Origin: Marasmitruncus massiliensis
GTDB taxonomy: Bacteria; Bacillota; Clostridia; Oscillospirales; Ruminococcaceae
NCBI RefSeq assembly: GCF_900186535.1
Contig: NZ_FYDE01000005.1
Coordinates: 2,021,677 to 2,085,676, forward strand
DNA: 64,000 bases
Direction of reading: 5' to 3'
The notes under the pieces are model-generated. The model was not told the origin of the DNA, made no database searches, and saw only the letters and a program-made list of their open reading frames with translations. Shown one piece after another: positions 16,817-25,262 of the stretch (position 1 is its first letter; each line of letters opens with the position of its first letter). The position numbers were made by a program, and so were the translations under genes.

Positions 16817-18021
16817 TCGGTTATCTCCTTGCATGAAACTACGGAAGAACAAATCTCTCCGTCTGTAACCCTTATGCTCAATAAATCCCCCGGGCAGACC
16901 TGATTGACAGAAGAGACTATTTTCCCGGAAGACTGCGTCAGGCTGTATCCTCTTTTCAAAATCCACAGGGGGCTCCGTTCTTCAACCAAATCTCCCAGTC
17001 GCCGGAGCGTCCAGGACAAGGTTCCCAGCTTTTGCTCCATCACGTTCTGAATCAACAGTCTCAGAAATTCGAGTTTCCGTTCCTGCCGCAGTACCGCTGC
17101 CTGAGGAACTGCCATTGCGGAACGGGCGGCTGCTATCCGCAGACCCAGCCGCTCTAGCCTGTTCTTCATCGCAGAGAGGGCCCGGTTTTGCAGATCATCC
17201 AGATAAACCTGCAAATCTTTGATGTTTGGAGCCACAAGCTCCGCGGCTGCCGAAGGGGTCGGCGCGCGCAGATCCGCCGCAAAATCCGCAATGGTAAAAT
17301 CTGTTTCATGGCCTACCGCGGACACCACCGGGATCTCGCTTGCCGCAATTGTACGGGCTAAAGATTCGTCGTTGAAAGCCCACAAATCTTCAATGGAACC
17401 GCCGCCCCTCCCGATAATGATCACGTCGCACGCTTTGCGGACATTGAGGGCGCGGATACCTGCCGCGACCGTTGCCGCGGCCCCCTCCCCCTGCACCTGC
17501 GCGGGATAGAACACAACCGTCGCCACCGGGTAACGGCGGGACAGGATGTGAAGCATATCCTGCAAAGCGGCGGCGCCCTCGCTGGTCACGATGCCGATCC
17601 GTTCCGGAAATGCGGGAAGCGGGCGCTTGCGCTGCGGGTCAAACAGCCCTTCGCGGCTGAGTTTTTCCTTGATCTGTTCAAAGGCAAGGTGCAGGGAGCC
17701 CGCGCCGTCCGGCTGCATATCCGTAACATAAAACTGATAACTCCCGTCCCGCTCATACAGGGAAACCGACCCGCTCACAATCACAGACATCCCATTTTCC
17801 GGCTGAAACGGAACCGAATCGGCATAACTGCGGAACATCACCGCTTTAACAGCCGCGTTTTCATCTTTCAGGGTAAAATAAAGATGGCCGGATTTATAAT
17901 GCCGGACAAAATTAGAGATTTCTCCCTTTACCAGAAGGCCGGAAAGCAGATGGTCGGATTCCAGAATGGATTTCACATATTTGTTCAGCTGAGAAACGGA
18001 AATCACAGAGGGCTTTATCAT
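16813..18021 (-). CDS. xseA: Exodeoxyribonuclease VII large subunit
   Basis: Catalytic subunit of exonuclease VII, which degrades single-stranded DNA. The 402-residue protein starts MIKPSVISVSQLNKYVKSIL behind AGGAGGTTTTTAAG; the open frame extends upstream to 18189 without a site. An N-terminal OB fold (residues 1-100) is followed by the catalytic domain with GRGGGSIEDLWAFN and VGHETDFTIADF, then a coiled-coil region. It overlaps xseB by 4 nt. Confidence 0.95.
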   Translation of the reverse strand: MIKPSVISVSQLNKYVKSILESDHLLSGLLVKGEISNFVRHYKSGHLYFTLKDENAAVKAVMFRSYADSVPFQPENGMSVIVSGSVSLYERDGSYQFYVTDMQPDGAGSLHLAFEQIKEKLSREGLFDPQRKRPLPAFPERIGIVTSEGAAALQDMLHILSRRYPVATVVFYPAQVQGEGAAATVAAGIRALNVRKACDVIIIGRGGGSIEDLWAFNDESLARTIAASEIPVVSAVGHETDFTIADFAADLRAPTPSAAAELVAPNIKDLQVYLDDLQNRALSAMKNRLERLGLRIAAARSAMAVPQAAVLRQERKLEFLRLLIQNVMEQKLGTLSWTLRRLGDLVEERSPLWILKRGYSLTQSSGKIVSSVNQVCPGDLLSIRVTDGEICSSVVSCKEITE

Positions 18022-18022
18022 C

Positions 18023-18970
18023 TTAAAAACCTCCTGTCTGTGAAATACAGGCAAGGACAGCAACCCCGGCGGCATTATCGGAAGAAAACTGCGGTTCTGC
18101 AAAATACCCGCCATATTGGCGCGCAATTTCCTTTCGTATGATGGAATTCGACATGACGCCGCCTGAATAGACCACCGGCAAATCACCATATGTTTCTTTC
18201 ACAAATGCAGTCATATGTTCTACTACCGCAAGAATGCTGTCAATACAAAACCTGGCCACATCACAGGAAGCTGCACCGTCATCCAGCATCCTGCGGCATC
18301 GGTTTTCTATGCCGGAAAGGGAACAGTCCGTTCCGTGAAACGAAGGCTTGATCCGGTACCGCTGTTTTGACTGGAGCGCAAGCCGTTCCAACTGCCTGCC
18401 CGCCGGAAACGGAAGACCCAGCATGCTGCCTATCCGGTCCACAGCCTGTCCGGCTTTCAGGTCAAGTGACCGGGCGATCAGCTCCGCCGAAAAAATATGC
18501 TCCCGGTCCGGGTTGACCAAAAGGCACTCGGTCGTACCCCCTGAAAGGTGGAATGCGGCAAATTTCCGTCCGACCAGGCTAAGCTGCCCGGAAGAAAACA
18601 GCGCGGCCGCGATATGCCCGGACTGGTGGGAAACGCAGGTCAGCGGTAGGCGATTCATCGATGCCAGCGTTCTGGCCGCCAGTTCCCCCACCAGGAAACA
18701 AGGCATATAGGAGCCCTCCGCATCCCGCGGTTTTGTGGAAACCCCGACTCCTGACAGCACCAGGTGCTCGCCCGCCTGCGCCGCCAGCTCTTCTATAATT
18801 TCGCCAAGCTGCTTTACATGCGAAAAAACGGCGTCGCTTTGCCGCAGGCCAAGTGCACCGTCTTTTACGGCCAATAGCCGCTTATTCTGCACAACTGTGC
18901 GGATCCCGTTGTCATATAGCGCAGCAGAGGTTGTATAATTGCTGGTATCCAGCCCCAGAAAGACCGCCAC
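18023..18970 (-). CDS. TsaD-like (Kae1/peptidase M22 family) paralogue
   Basis: A 315-residue ASKHA-fold protein resembling TsaD, which makes t6A on tRNA. Recognisable elements are LGLDTSNYTTSAALYD at the N-terminus, HQSGHIAAAL (the His-x3-His metal motif), LSGGTTECLL, and YSGGVMSNSIIR near the C-terminus. The Ser-Gly-Gly-His of true TsaD is Gly-Gly-Thr here, and the protein is shorter, so it is probably a clostridial paralogue and not the essential tRNA enzyme. The start is GTG at 18970, directly after nusB; the stop is 1 nt before xseA, whose ribosome-binding site lies in its last codons. Confidence 0.8.
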   Translation of the reverse strand: MAVFLGLDTSNYTTSAALYDNGIRTVVQNKRLLAVKDGALGLRQSDAVFSHVKQLGEIIEELAAQAGEHLVLSGVGVSTKPRDAEGSYMPCFLVGELAARTLASMNRLPLTCVSHQSGHIAAALFSSGQLSLVGRKFAAFHLSGGTTECLLVNPDREHIFSAELIARSLDLKAGQAVDRIGSMLGLPFPAGRQLERLALQSKQRYRIKPSFHGTDCSLSGIENRCRRMLDDGAASCDVARFCIDSILAVVEHMTAFVKETYGDLPVVYSGGVMSNSIIRKEIARQYGGYFAEPQFSSDNAAGVAVLACISQTGGF

Positions 18971-18972
18971 CG

Positions 18973-19491
18973 TTACTGCGCTTCCTTTAAAGCCTGGGCG
19001 GCTGCATCATATTCTTCAACCGCCTTATGCTCATTTTCAGCTTCTTTTGCTATCGTTTCGGCCGCTTCCTCCGCCGCCATGGCTTCAGGGATTTCCTGGC
19101 CCTTCCCCCTGACGTATGCCCCCAGCACTCCGTTTACAAAAGCAAAATCGTCCGCGTTGCCATATTTTTTCGCCAACTCCACCGCCTCATTGATTGATGC
19201 CCCGACAGGGACCGTATCAATGTGGTCGATCTCCCACATGCTCATGCGGATAATGGAAAGCGCCACGCGGGACATGCGGTTCAGCTTCCATCTTTTCGAA
19301 TAGCTTGCAATAGCTTCATCCAGCCATGGCAGATGCCCGGTGACGTCTTTTGCAAGCTGGTATGCATAATCATCCACTTCTATGTTGCGTCCTATCACGG
19401 CCTCCTCAATAATCTCGTCTATGCTTTCATCCTTGAACGACCGCTCAAAAATCAGCATAAACGCCTGTTCACGGGACTCGCTTCTTTTCAT
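18973..19491 (-). CDS. nusB: Transcription antitermination factor NusB
   Basis: A 172-residue NusB, the rRNA antitermination factor that binds boxA with S10. The helical core includes SREQAFMLIFERSF and PVGASINEAVELAKKYG, the latter a family signature. The start MKRSESREQ at 19491 follows AGGAGAGGAACAT. The C-terminal tail of about 40 residues (EAMAAEEAAETIAKEAENE) is an Ala/Glu-rich extension beyond the usual NusB length. It follows asp23 as in Bacillus. Confidence 0.93.
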   Translation of the reverse strand: MKRSESREQAFMLIFERSFKDESIDEIIEEAVIGRNIEVDDYAYQLAKDVTGHLPWLDEAIASYSKRWKLNRMSRVALSIIRMSMWEIDHIDTVPVGASINEAVELAKKYGNADDFAFVNGVLGAYVRGKGQEIPEAMAAEEAAETIAKEAENEHKAVEEYDAAAQALKEAQ

Positions 19492-19549
19492 ATGTTCCTC
19501 TCCTGTTTTCCTGGCGAAAATACCATCCTGATAAAAACGGGCAGCCGCA

Positions 19550-19927
19550 TTATTCCTCCGGCTGCTCCCGCAATGGCTCATCAAATACGATCCCGGCAAT
19601 GACAATGTTTACGCGGGAAACTACGATTCCGGTCATGTTCTGAACCGCCTCTTTCACTGCGCGCTGAACATTTTCGGAAACTTTAGGGATATTGACACCA
19701 GATCTCACATTGATATGCAGGCAGATTACCGCCACATCATCATTCAACTCAATTGAAATCGGCCTCGCACTTTGTTTTTTTAAAAGCCAGCCCTTCAAAT
19801 TTGTGGCGAAAGACGCCATGGAAACTACCCCTTCAATCTCGAGGGCCGCATATCTTGCAATGGTCGCAATGACTTCACGGGAAATTCTCAGGTTGCCTGT
19901 TGACTGGCTGACATCATGATTTTGCAT
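19550..19927 (-). CDS. Asp23/Gls24 family protein (YqhY-like)
   Basis: A 125-residue Asp23/Gls24 envelope-stress-type protein. The family pattern is visible: NLRISREVIATIARYAALEIEGVV then a central WLLKK and NIVIAGIVFDEP near the end. It lies immediately upstream of nusB, as yqhY does in Bacillus, where YqhY has been linked to acetyl-CoA carboxylase control. The ATG follows AGAAGGAGAATCGGAT and the gene starts the housekeeping operon. Confidence 0.9.
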   Translation of the reverse strand: MQNHDVSQSTGNLRISREVIATIARYAALEIEGVVSMASFATNLKGWLLKKQSARPISIELNDDVAVICLHINVRSGVNIPKVSENVQRAVKEAVQNMTGIVVSRVNIVIAGIVFDEPLREQPEE

Positions 19928-19998
19928 ATCCGATTCTCCTTCTTATGACAGAAAGCGATGCCCGCTTCCACAGTTTCACCGTTATAATCATACAGTAT

Positions 19999-20026
19999 AT
20001 TATAACATAATTTTCCGAATATACAA
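19999..20026 (-). promoter_or_regulatory. Promoter of the asp23-nusB-...-recN operon
   Basis: TTGTAT (20021-20026), 16-nt spacer, TATAAT (19999-20004) on the minus strand, just downstream of the spoIIIA terminator. Leader about 65 nt. Confidence 0.7.
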
Positions 20027-20040
20027 CCTTATATGCAAAG

Positions 20041-20068
20041 AAAAAGCCCGCTTTTTCGCGGGCTTTTT
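20041..20068 (-). terminator. Terminator of the spoIIIA operon
   Basis: An 11-bp stem, AAAAAGCCCGC with GCGGGCTTTTT, and a 6-nt loop; the minus-strand transcript ends in CTTTTTC. It lies 13 nt past the spoIIIAH stop codon. Confidence 0.88.
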
Positions 20069-20081
20069 CTGATGTCACCCC

Positions 20082-20618
20082 TTAATTGATCTCAACAATG
20101 GATATGTTCTCGACCGGAACACTGGTCTCTTTCAGGATAATATCCTTCATCTGGGCAACTTCCTCAGGCTTGAGTCCTTCCGTCTTGACTACGACATCCA
20201 CGCCTTCTGTATCGTAATAAACCATGCAGTCCTCAAAGCCCTTTGCCTTGATCAGATTTTCAATTTTTCCTTCCGTTTCCACGGATTTGGCGAGTTCCGT
20301 GGCCTTGAGCACCATTTCCGCTTTGATGTTCGCATCCACAGCGGCATCTGTCATCATATTTTTCATCGTTTCAATTGCCTCGTCGCGGGTGCGCTGGCGG
20401 GTAACCTTTGCCTCAGCGAAATACGCTTCCCCGTCAACCGTTGGATCATTCGCATCCACAAGCTGGGCGTCGCCGTAATTTTTATCATTTTCCGCCGCAG
20501 AAGCGGAAGTTAATGCGCCGTCTGCCTGCGCGAACTGATAATTGACATAGACAGCAAGCCCCAAGCCCACAACAAGGGACGCCAGGATAATTTGTTTTTT
20601 GCCGATAATCATATTCAT
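20082..20618 (-). CDS. spoIIIAH: Stage III sporulation protein AH
   Basis: Mother-cell component that pairs with forespore SpoIIQ to form the channel connecting the two cells during engulfment. The 178-residue protein starts MNMIIGKKQ at 20618 behind GAGGAGGAACCCTGT; the upstream in-frame ATG is not used by this reading. One membrane segment (ILASLVVGLGLAVYVNY, residues 8-24) is followed by an extracytoplasmic YscJ/FliF-like ring-building domain (residues about 110-178). Last gene of the operon. Confidence 0.93.
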   Translation of the reverse strand: MNMIIGKKQIILASLVVGLGLAVYVNYQFAQADGALTSASAAENDKNYGDAQLVDANDPTVDGEAYFAEAKVTRQRTRDEAIETMKNMMTDAAVDANIKAEMVLKATELAKSVETEGKIENLIKAKGFEDCMVYYDTEGVDVVVKTEGLKPEEVAQMKDIILKETSVPVENISIVEIN

Positions 20619-20647
20619 ACAGGGTTCCTCCTCATGCAATTTACAGA

Positions 20648-21226
20648 TTATTTAATTGGGGTAACACAGACTCTATTGTAGGGAATGCCGAGCGCGGTGG
20701 TAACCACACGGGTTATCCGTTCCTGTACAACCATACTTGAAGCCCCTTCGCAGACCACCACCACCCCCCGGATGGCCGGCTGCTTCTGAGTTTTGAGCAG
20801 GGCTTCCCGTTTGCCGCTGCCCGTGTCCACGACAATATACTTCTGTTCGAGATTCTGCTGCTGGGTCTCCCTTTTCACCTCATCCCCTTCATAGCTGTTT
20901 GTTTGGCTGGCATTTTCATTTTGTTCCACCGCATAAACGTATTCCACGCCGGTTTCCGCCGTAACCATTACCTCGCATCTGCCCACACCCTGCACCTGTC
21001 CTACCAGATCGGTCAAACGTTTTTCAAGCTGTGTCACATATTCCTGCGAAATTTGGTCGGCGCTGCCCACCGACGGATTATTTTTTGCTCCTGTCGATAT
21101 GAAACTTGAGAGCAGAATAAAGCCCATTCCCACAATCCCAAGAACAACCAGCAAACGGCTTTTCCCGCCTCCCAGCAGCGCGGTAAACTTCGTTTTCAGG
21201 CTGTCGCCCGTGTCTAGGCTGTTCAT
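20648..21226 (-). CDS. spoIIIAG: Stage III sporulation protein AG
   Basis: A 192-residue ring-forming component of the SpoIIIA complex. One membrane segment (LLVVLGIVGMGFILLSSFI, residues 25-43) and an extracytoplasmic part carrying GQVQGVGRCEVMVTAETG and the C-terminal RGVVVVCEGAS...ALGIPYNRVCV that builds the ring fold. The ATG overlaps the spoIIIAF stop by 4 nt with AAAGGAGGGAGCAC upstream. Confidence 0.95.
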   Translation of the reverse strand: MNSLDTGDSLKTKFTALLGGGKSRLLVVLGIVGMGFILLSSFISTGAKNNPSVGSADQISQEYVTQLEKRLTDLVGQVQGVGRCEVMVTAETGVEYVYAVEQNENASQTNSYEGDEVKRETQQQNLEQKYIVVDTGSGKREALLKTQKQPAIRGVVVVCEGASSMVVQERITRVVTTALGIPYNRVCVTPIK

Positions 21227-21717
21227 GTGCTCCCTCCTTTTGTATATCCTATACGTATGTCCACGCCAAGCGCTTTATGCAAGGCGGAGCGAATCTCATC
21301 ATGACGCGGGAAGTAACTTTCGTCGAGTTCCAGTTCACACTCACTAATAGTTATGCCGCCCTCGCCGTCCTCATGAACGTTTATATAAATTTTATTTGCT
21401 TTTATCCCCAAATCCTGCAAGGTATCCGCAGCTGCATTCCGCAGGCTTTCCGTTGCAAGCTCCTGCCTTTGCTCTTCAACAGAGGAATTAAGACGCTCCG
21501 ATTTTTCGGTAATATCCTGCATCAGGCTGTCCGGCGGAGTAATTTCAAGCGCCGGAAGCGAAAGCGCAACGGGTGACAGCAGACAGGAAAGAAAAAAAAC
21601 ACTGGAGGTAATCTGAAAGATCCTCTGCAAACTGGATTTCGGTAAAATGAGCTGTGCAAGGCCGCAGGCGATTGCCGCGGAACAGATCCCGAATGCCCAT
21701 TGTCTGATACTTTCCAT
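21223..21717 (-). CDS. spoIIIAF: Stage III sporulation protein AF
   Basis: A 164-residue protein with two N-terminal membrane segments (WAFGICSAAIACGLAQLIL and FQITSSVFFLSCLLSPVAL) and a soluble C-terminal domain (ITISECELELDE region). It belongs to the SpoIIIA export/feeding-tube complex. It starts 3 nt after the spoIIIAE stop and overlaps spoIIIAG by 4 nt. Confidence 0.93.
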   Translation of the reverse strand: MESIRQWAFGICSAAIACGLAQLILPKSSLQRIFQITSSVFFLSCLLSPVALSLPALEITPPDSLMQDITEKSERLNSSVEEQRQELATESLRNAAADTLQDLGIKANKIYINVHEDGEGGITISECELELDESYFPRHDEIRSALHKALGVDIRIGYTKGGST

Positions 21718-21720
21718 TCC

Positions 21721-22857
21721 TTAAACCCCCGTTGATGCCATCAGAACCAGAGATGTGGAAATAATCACCAAAAGCGCAACACACAGGCTTACCGCTATCA
21801 ATACCCCCAGCACAGCCGATGCGCTTTTTAAAATATCCGACACCTGCTTGATTCCCAGCATACTGCTGATTGCCGCCGTCAGGTTCACCGTGAGATACCA
21901 GACGGATGTCTGCAAAAAGATTGGCAGGAAGGTCAGCGCCGCCACCAGTGTCCCGAAAACACCGACAGTCGCTTTCAGCAGCTTCATATACCCCTGCGTC
22001 GCCACAAACGCGTCGGAAAGCGCACTGCCGACCACGGGAACAAAACTGCCTATGAGGAATTTGGCCGTTTTTGCCACCACAGTATCGCTTCCGGACGCCA
22101 CCACTGTTTGCAGTGACAGCAGCCCCACAAAGATCGTGAGCAGAAAGCCCAGTGTCCAGCATACTGTCGACTTGATCACCTTGGCGACCGATACAACGTC
22201 AATGCCCGGGGTAAGGCTGCCGACAATGCACAGCGCGAGATAAATCCCCATCAGCGGGACCAGCGTGCCGGACACCACCTGCGAGACCACCTGACATGCC
22301 CCAAATAGGAATACGGTGTAGGTGGTCGCGGTTACGGGCTGCCCGGCGGCCGTCACAACCGAGGAAAAAACCGGGACAAACGCGAGAATAAAATTGGAAC
22401 AGTCCCGGATTGCACCCGCGGTTGTGATGATGCAGTCGATGATCGGAGAGGCAATCGCGGCCGAAGTGCACACCGCCGCAACTGCCGAAAAGACAGAAGA
22501 AAGATTTCCTTCCCACAGGGAGGTTTTCAGACAGTCCAGCAGGGCGCAGAGCAGAACCGTCCCCAGCACCGCGCAGAATGTGGTCATCGGCTGTTTGAGC
22601 TTTCTTAATACCAGCTGCCAGATCGTCTGAAAAAACCGCGCGGGAGTCAGCGACAGAAGCTGCTTATAATCGATACCATCCACTCCGGCGCTGTCAAGAA
22701 GTTCTTGTGCGTCCCCGGGAAGCTTATCCATCAGTTCATCCGCTCCGACAGCGTCCATCTGGGGCTGGAGGTCAATCTCCTGAGACTGTGCGGCGGCCGG
22801 TATTGACAGGCCTGCCAGTAAAAAAAAGATTGCCAGCAGCTTCACTGCCCATTTCAT
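21721..22857 (-). CDS. spoIIIAE: Stage III sporulation protein AE
   Basis: Polytopic membrane protein (378 aa) of the SpoIIIA complex. It has a signal-like N-terminus (MKWAVKLLAIFFLLAGLSIPAAAQ), a periplasmic segment, and then about seven or eight hydrophobic helices to the C-terminus, with PVGxxSD-like VPVVGSALSDAF in the middle. The start at 22857 follows AGAGGTGTGACA; an in-frame ATG at 22878 overlaps the spoIIIAD end without a better site. Confidence 0.93.
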   Translation of the reverse strand: MKWAVKLLAIFFLLAGLSIPAAAQSQEIDLQPQMDAVGADELMDKLPGDAQELLDSAGVDGIDYKQLLSLTPARFFQTIWQLVLRKLKQPMTTFCAVLGTVLLCALLDCLKTSLWEGNLSSVFSAVAAVCTSAAIASPIIDCIITTAGAIRDCSNFILAFVPVFSSVVTAAGQPVTATTYTVFLFGACQVVSQVVSGTLVPLMGIYLALCIVGSLTPGIDVVSVAKVIKSTVCWTLGFLLTIFVGLLSLQTVVASGSDTVVAKTAKFLIGSFVPVVGSALSDAFVATQGYMKLLKATVGVFGTLVAALTFLPIFLQTSVWYLTVNLTAAISSMLGIKQVSDILKSASAVLGVLIAVSLCVALLVIISTSLVLMASTGV

Positions 22858-22874
22858 TGTCACACCTCTTTTTA

Positions 22875-23261
22875 TCATCCGATCAGCTGCCCCGCAATCC
22901 TCAGGATTTCTTCAAAAAGCGGCAGGCTGACTAACAGCACAGCAATTTTTCCGGCCGCTTCCACCTTGGTGGCGATCGCCGTCTCCCCCAGGTCACGGCA
23001 GGCATCACAGGCAATCTGCGTGATAAAGCAAAGCCCGAGCGATTTGAACAGGATCTGAACATAGGCCGCTTTGGTACCGGAAGCATCCAGCAGGGAATGC
23101 ATTCTGTCAAATAACGGCCGGGCTTCGGCAATGATCATCCCGAGCATCAGAACCCCTGCCGCCAATGAAAGAGCCAGCGCATATTCCGGATTTTTTTGTT
23201 TGAGCACCACAGAGAACGCCGCAGCAAGCACAGCGATGCCGACGATTGTAACCATATTCAT
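22875..23261 (-). CDS. spoIIIAD: Stage III sporulation protein AD
   Basis: A 128-residue membrane protein with about three or four hydrophobic helices (IVGIAVLAAAFSVVL, ALALSLAAGVLMLGMII, IAVLLVSLPLFEEILRI). The start is placed at ATG 23261, one base past the spoIIIAC stop (TGATATG), suggesting reinitiation; a TTG at 23276 and an ATG at 23255 are alternatives. Part of the SpoIIIA channel. Confidence 0.9.
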   Translation of the reverse strand: MNMVTIVGIAVLAAAFSVVLKQKNPEYALALSLAAGVLMLGMIIAEARPLFDRMHSLLDASGTKAAYVQILFKSLGLCFITQIACDACRDLGETAIATKVEAAGKIAVLLVSLPLFEEILRIAGQLIG

Positions 23262-23262
23262 A

Positions 23263-23460
23263 TCAATAAAGCCCAAATACGCTCTTCACTGTTTCAAAAA
23301 GTGTATTGATTTGCATGATAATCATCATCAATACGACAATCAGCCCCGCCAGCGTGGTCATCATTGCCTGTTCCTCCCGTCCCGAACGGATCAGCACCTG
23401 ATTGAGCACTGAAACGATAATTCCGATTGCCGCAATTTTAAAAATCAAATCGACATCCAT
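23263..23460 (-). CDS. spoIIIAC: Stage III sporulation protein AC
   Basis: A 65-residue protein that is almost entirely two transmembrane helices (IAAIGIIVSVLNQVLI and TLAGLIVVLMMIIMQI), the normal size for SpoIIIAC. The ATG follows GGGTGGCCGGGC. It directly precedes spoIIIAD, with which it resembles secretion-system export-gate subunits. Confidence 0.95.
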   Translation of the reverse strand: MDVDLIFKIAAIGIIVSVLNQVLIRSGREEQAMMTTLAGLIVVLMMIIMQINTLFETVKSVFGLY

Positions 23461-23502
23461 GCCCGGCCACCCTTTCCCGCTTTTTTTCCAGTTCCTTTTT
23501 GT

Positions 23503-24018
23503 TTACAGGAAAATCACCACCAGAAACGCTCCTGTGAGAAGTCCCATCGTTCGGTACAGCCTTGCGTGAGACGCAGACCTTACACGGGCATTATCCGCCT
23601 GTATCTGGAGCAGCGTTTTGGCATGTGAAATGCTTGCAAGCTGTCCGTTCAGGTCACACTGCCCGAGCGTGTCCGAAAGCCCGGTCAGAATCGTAACGTC
23701 GGGGGACAGCAGAAGTCCGTGATTTTCCTTAACCGCCCGTTTCCATGCCTCCGGAAACGGAATCCCCTGCCTGCACAGGGAAGCGCAGCAAGGAAGATAG
23801 GCTGCGCCCGACATGGATTCCCGTTCTTCCAGACGCCCGATGATCTCATCGGGAGAAGCCATGGAATAAGAAAGCTCGCTTTCCATCCCGCTGAGTACGG
23901 CAATCGCATCTTCAATTTCATCCACACGCCCCGTTAATGTTCTTGCAAGTGTAATTCCGATTGAGGTTGTGCAAAGCATAATGAGAGCCATTCCTACAAC
24001 CTTTAATACAACTGTCAT
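23503..24018 (-). CDS. spoIIIAB: Stage III sporulation protein AB
   Basis: A 171-residue SpoIIIAB-family protein with an N-terminal membrane helix (VVGMALIMLCTTSIGITLA), a soluble GspF-like helical domain, and a C-terminal membrane helix (GLLTGAFLVVIFL). The start is set at ATG 24018 behind GGGTGAAAAAT; a GTG at 24027 is possible. It probably works with the SpoIIIAA ATPase. Confidence 0.93.
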   Translation of the reverse strand: MTVVLKVVGMALIMLCTTSIGITLARTLTGRVDEIEDAIAVLSGMESELSYSMASPDEIIGRLEERESMSGAAYLPCCASLCRQGIPFPEAWKRAVKENHGLLLSPDVTILTGLSDTLGQCDLNGQLASISHAKTLLQIQADNARVRSASHARLYRTMGLLTGAFLVVIFL

Positions 24019-24072
24019 ATTTTTCACCCATTCCGCCGTAATGCACCGGCTAAATTTTGATAGAAATCCTTA

Positions 24073-25068
24073 TCACATGCAGGCAAGGCCTTCATGAAAA
24101 GCCATATTGCTGCCGGTCTGTAAGCACAGTTCCGACCAGTTCTTGATCATCCGTATCTGTGATGGCCTATCCGCCCCTTCCAGCAGCGCAAACTGTTCAA
24201 ACGCGCCGGTTTGCAGAAGCGGCTTAGCCTGAGGTTTTCGGATAAACTCTTCAAAACTGGATGCGTGCATGGAAGTAATCACCGTTACGCCGCTGTTTAC
24301 TGCCGCTGAAACCGCTTCAATTTCAGTTTCCGTACAGATTTCATCGCATACAATGACCTGTGGGGACAGATAGCGGATCGCCGCCTGCAATCCCTTTGCT
24401 TTTGGATATCCGCAGAGCAGGTCGCAGCAGTCCCCAAGATGGTTGCGGATGACGCCCGCCGAGTAGCCGCCAAGTTCCCCGCTTTCATCCACCACACAGA
24501 CCTTACGAAGCGTTCCAAAGGCTCCGGAAGACAGCTGTCTGGCCAAATCGCGCAGGATGGTTGTCTTTCCGCTTGCCGGAGCACCTATCAGCAGTACCCC
24601 GCAAAGCCTTTCTGCCAGACAACGGCTGATCAGGACATCTGCCGCGCCGAAAATTTCCCGCGCGACGCGCAGGTTGATGGAGGTAACGTCGCGGACAGCT
24701 GTGACTTTCCCGTCCTCCACAACCGCTGTCGCCGCAATTCCGGCACGATGCCCGCCCCGCACGGATATGTAGCCGTCGGTTAGTTCCCGCTGGTGGCTAT
24801 GTACCGCCCAGCCGCAAAGAGACACCAAAGAGTCCTGCATGTCCGCTTTGCTGACAATATAGGAATCTGAATACGGTTTTTCAGTGACGTCTCCCCCTGT
24901 TCTCACGAATTTCATACCCGACAGTCCCACAAGATTCAGCGGCCTGTCCAAACGCAGCCTGATTTCGTTCGTCTGGGCCTGAATCCCTGGCGGTATCTCC
25001 AGCAGCGCCTGCCTGACCCCAACGCCGAGGCACCCCACCGCGTCCATAAATTTTTCATCCCCATTCAT
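24073..25068 (-). CDS. spoIIIAA: Stage III sporulation protein AA, secretion ATPase
   Basis: A 331-residue ATPase of the type II/IV secretion family thought to energise the SpoIIIA channel. Walker A is GAPASGKTTILRDLAR near residue 172; Walker B is VIVCDEICTETEIEA near 238; HASSFEEFIRKP follows. First gene of the operon, with AAAGGACGTGACAAG before the ATG. A CATACAAG sequence (25088-25095) resembles a sigma-E -10 element, as expected for this operon, but I could not find a convincing -35. Confidence 0.95.
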   Translation of the reverse strand: MNGDEKFMDAVGCLGVGVRQALLEIPPGIQAQTNEIRLRLDRPLNLVGLSGMKFVRTGGDVTEKPYSDSYIVSKADMQDSLVSLCGWAVHSHQRELTDGYISVRGGHRAGIAATAVVEDGKVTAVRDVTSINLRVAREIFGAADVLISRCLAERLCGVLLIGAPASGKTTILRDLARQLSSGAFGTLRKVCVVDESGELGGYSAGVIRNHLGDCCDLLCGYPKAKGLQAAIRYLSPQVIVCDEICTETEIEAVSAAVNSGVTVITSMHASSFEEFIRKPQAKPLLQTGAFEQFALLEGADRPSQIRMIKNWSELCLQTGSNMAFHEGLACM

Positions 25069-25154
25069 CTTGTCACGTCCTTTGCAGCTTGTATGTTCTA
25101 TCTTATTGGCCCGTCCAACTTTTTAGAACTCCGTGTCTGCAAAAAATGGGAGTC

Positions 25155-25202
25155 AAAAAGGCGCCCGAATCCGCAGTTTTTCTACAGGTTCAGACGCCTT
25201 TT
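25155..25202 (-). terminator. Terminator downstream of cimA
   Basis: Imperfect hairpin AAAAGGCG...CGCCTTTTT with further partial pairing of GAACC/GGATTC inside; the minus-strand transcript continues TTTTTGAC. It separates cimA from spoIIIA. Confidence 0.75.
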
Positions 25203-25262
25203 CGCTTTTATTTCAAGGTTTTGATAAAATTTTAGTTTCAGTTTGCAAAAGTCACTGGCCGT

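Noticed and set aside
25096..25120. Full sigma-E promoter before spoIIIAA
   Set aside because: A CATACAAG -10-like element is present at 25088-25095, but no matching -35 at the right distance could be found, so it is mentioned only in the gene entry.
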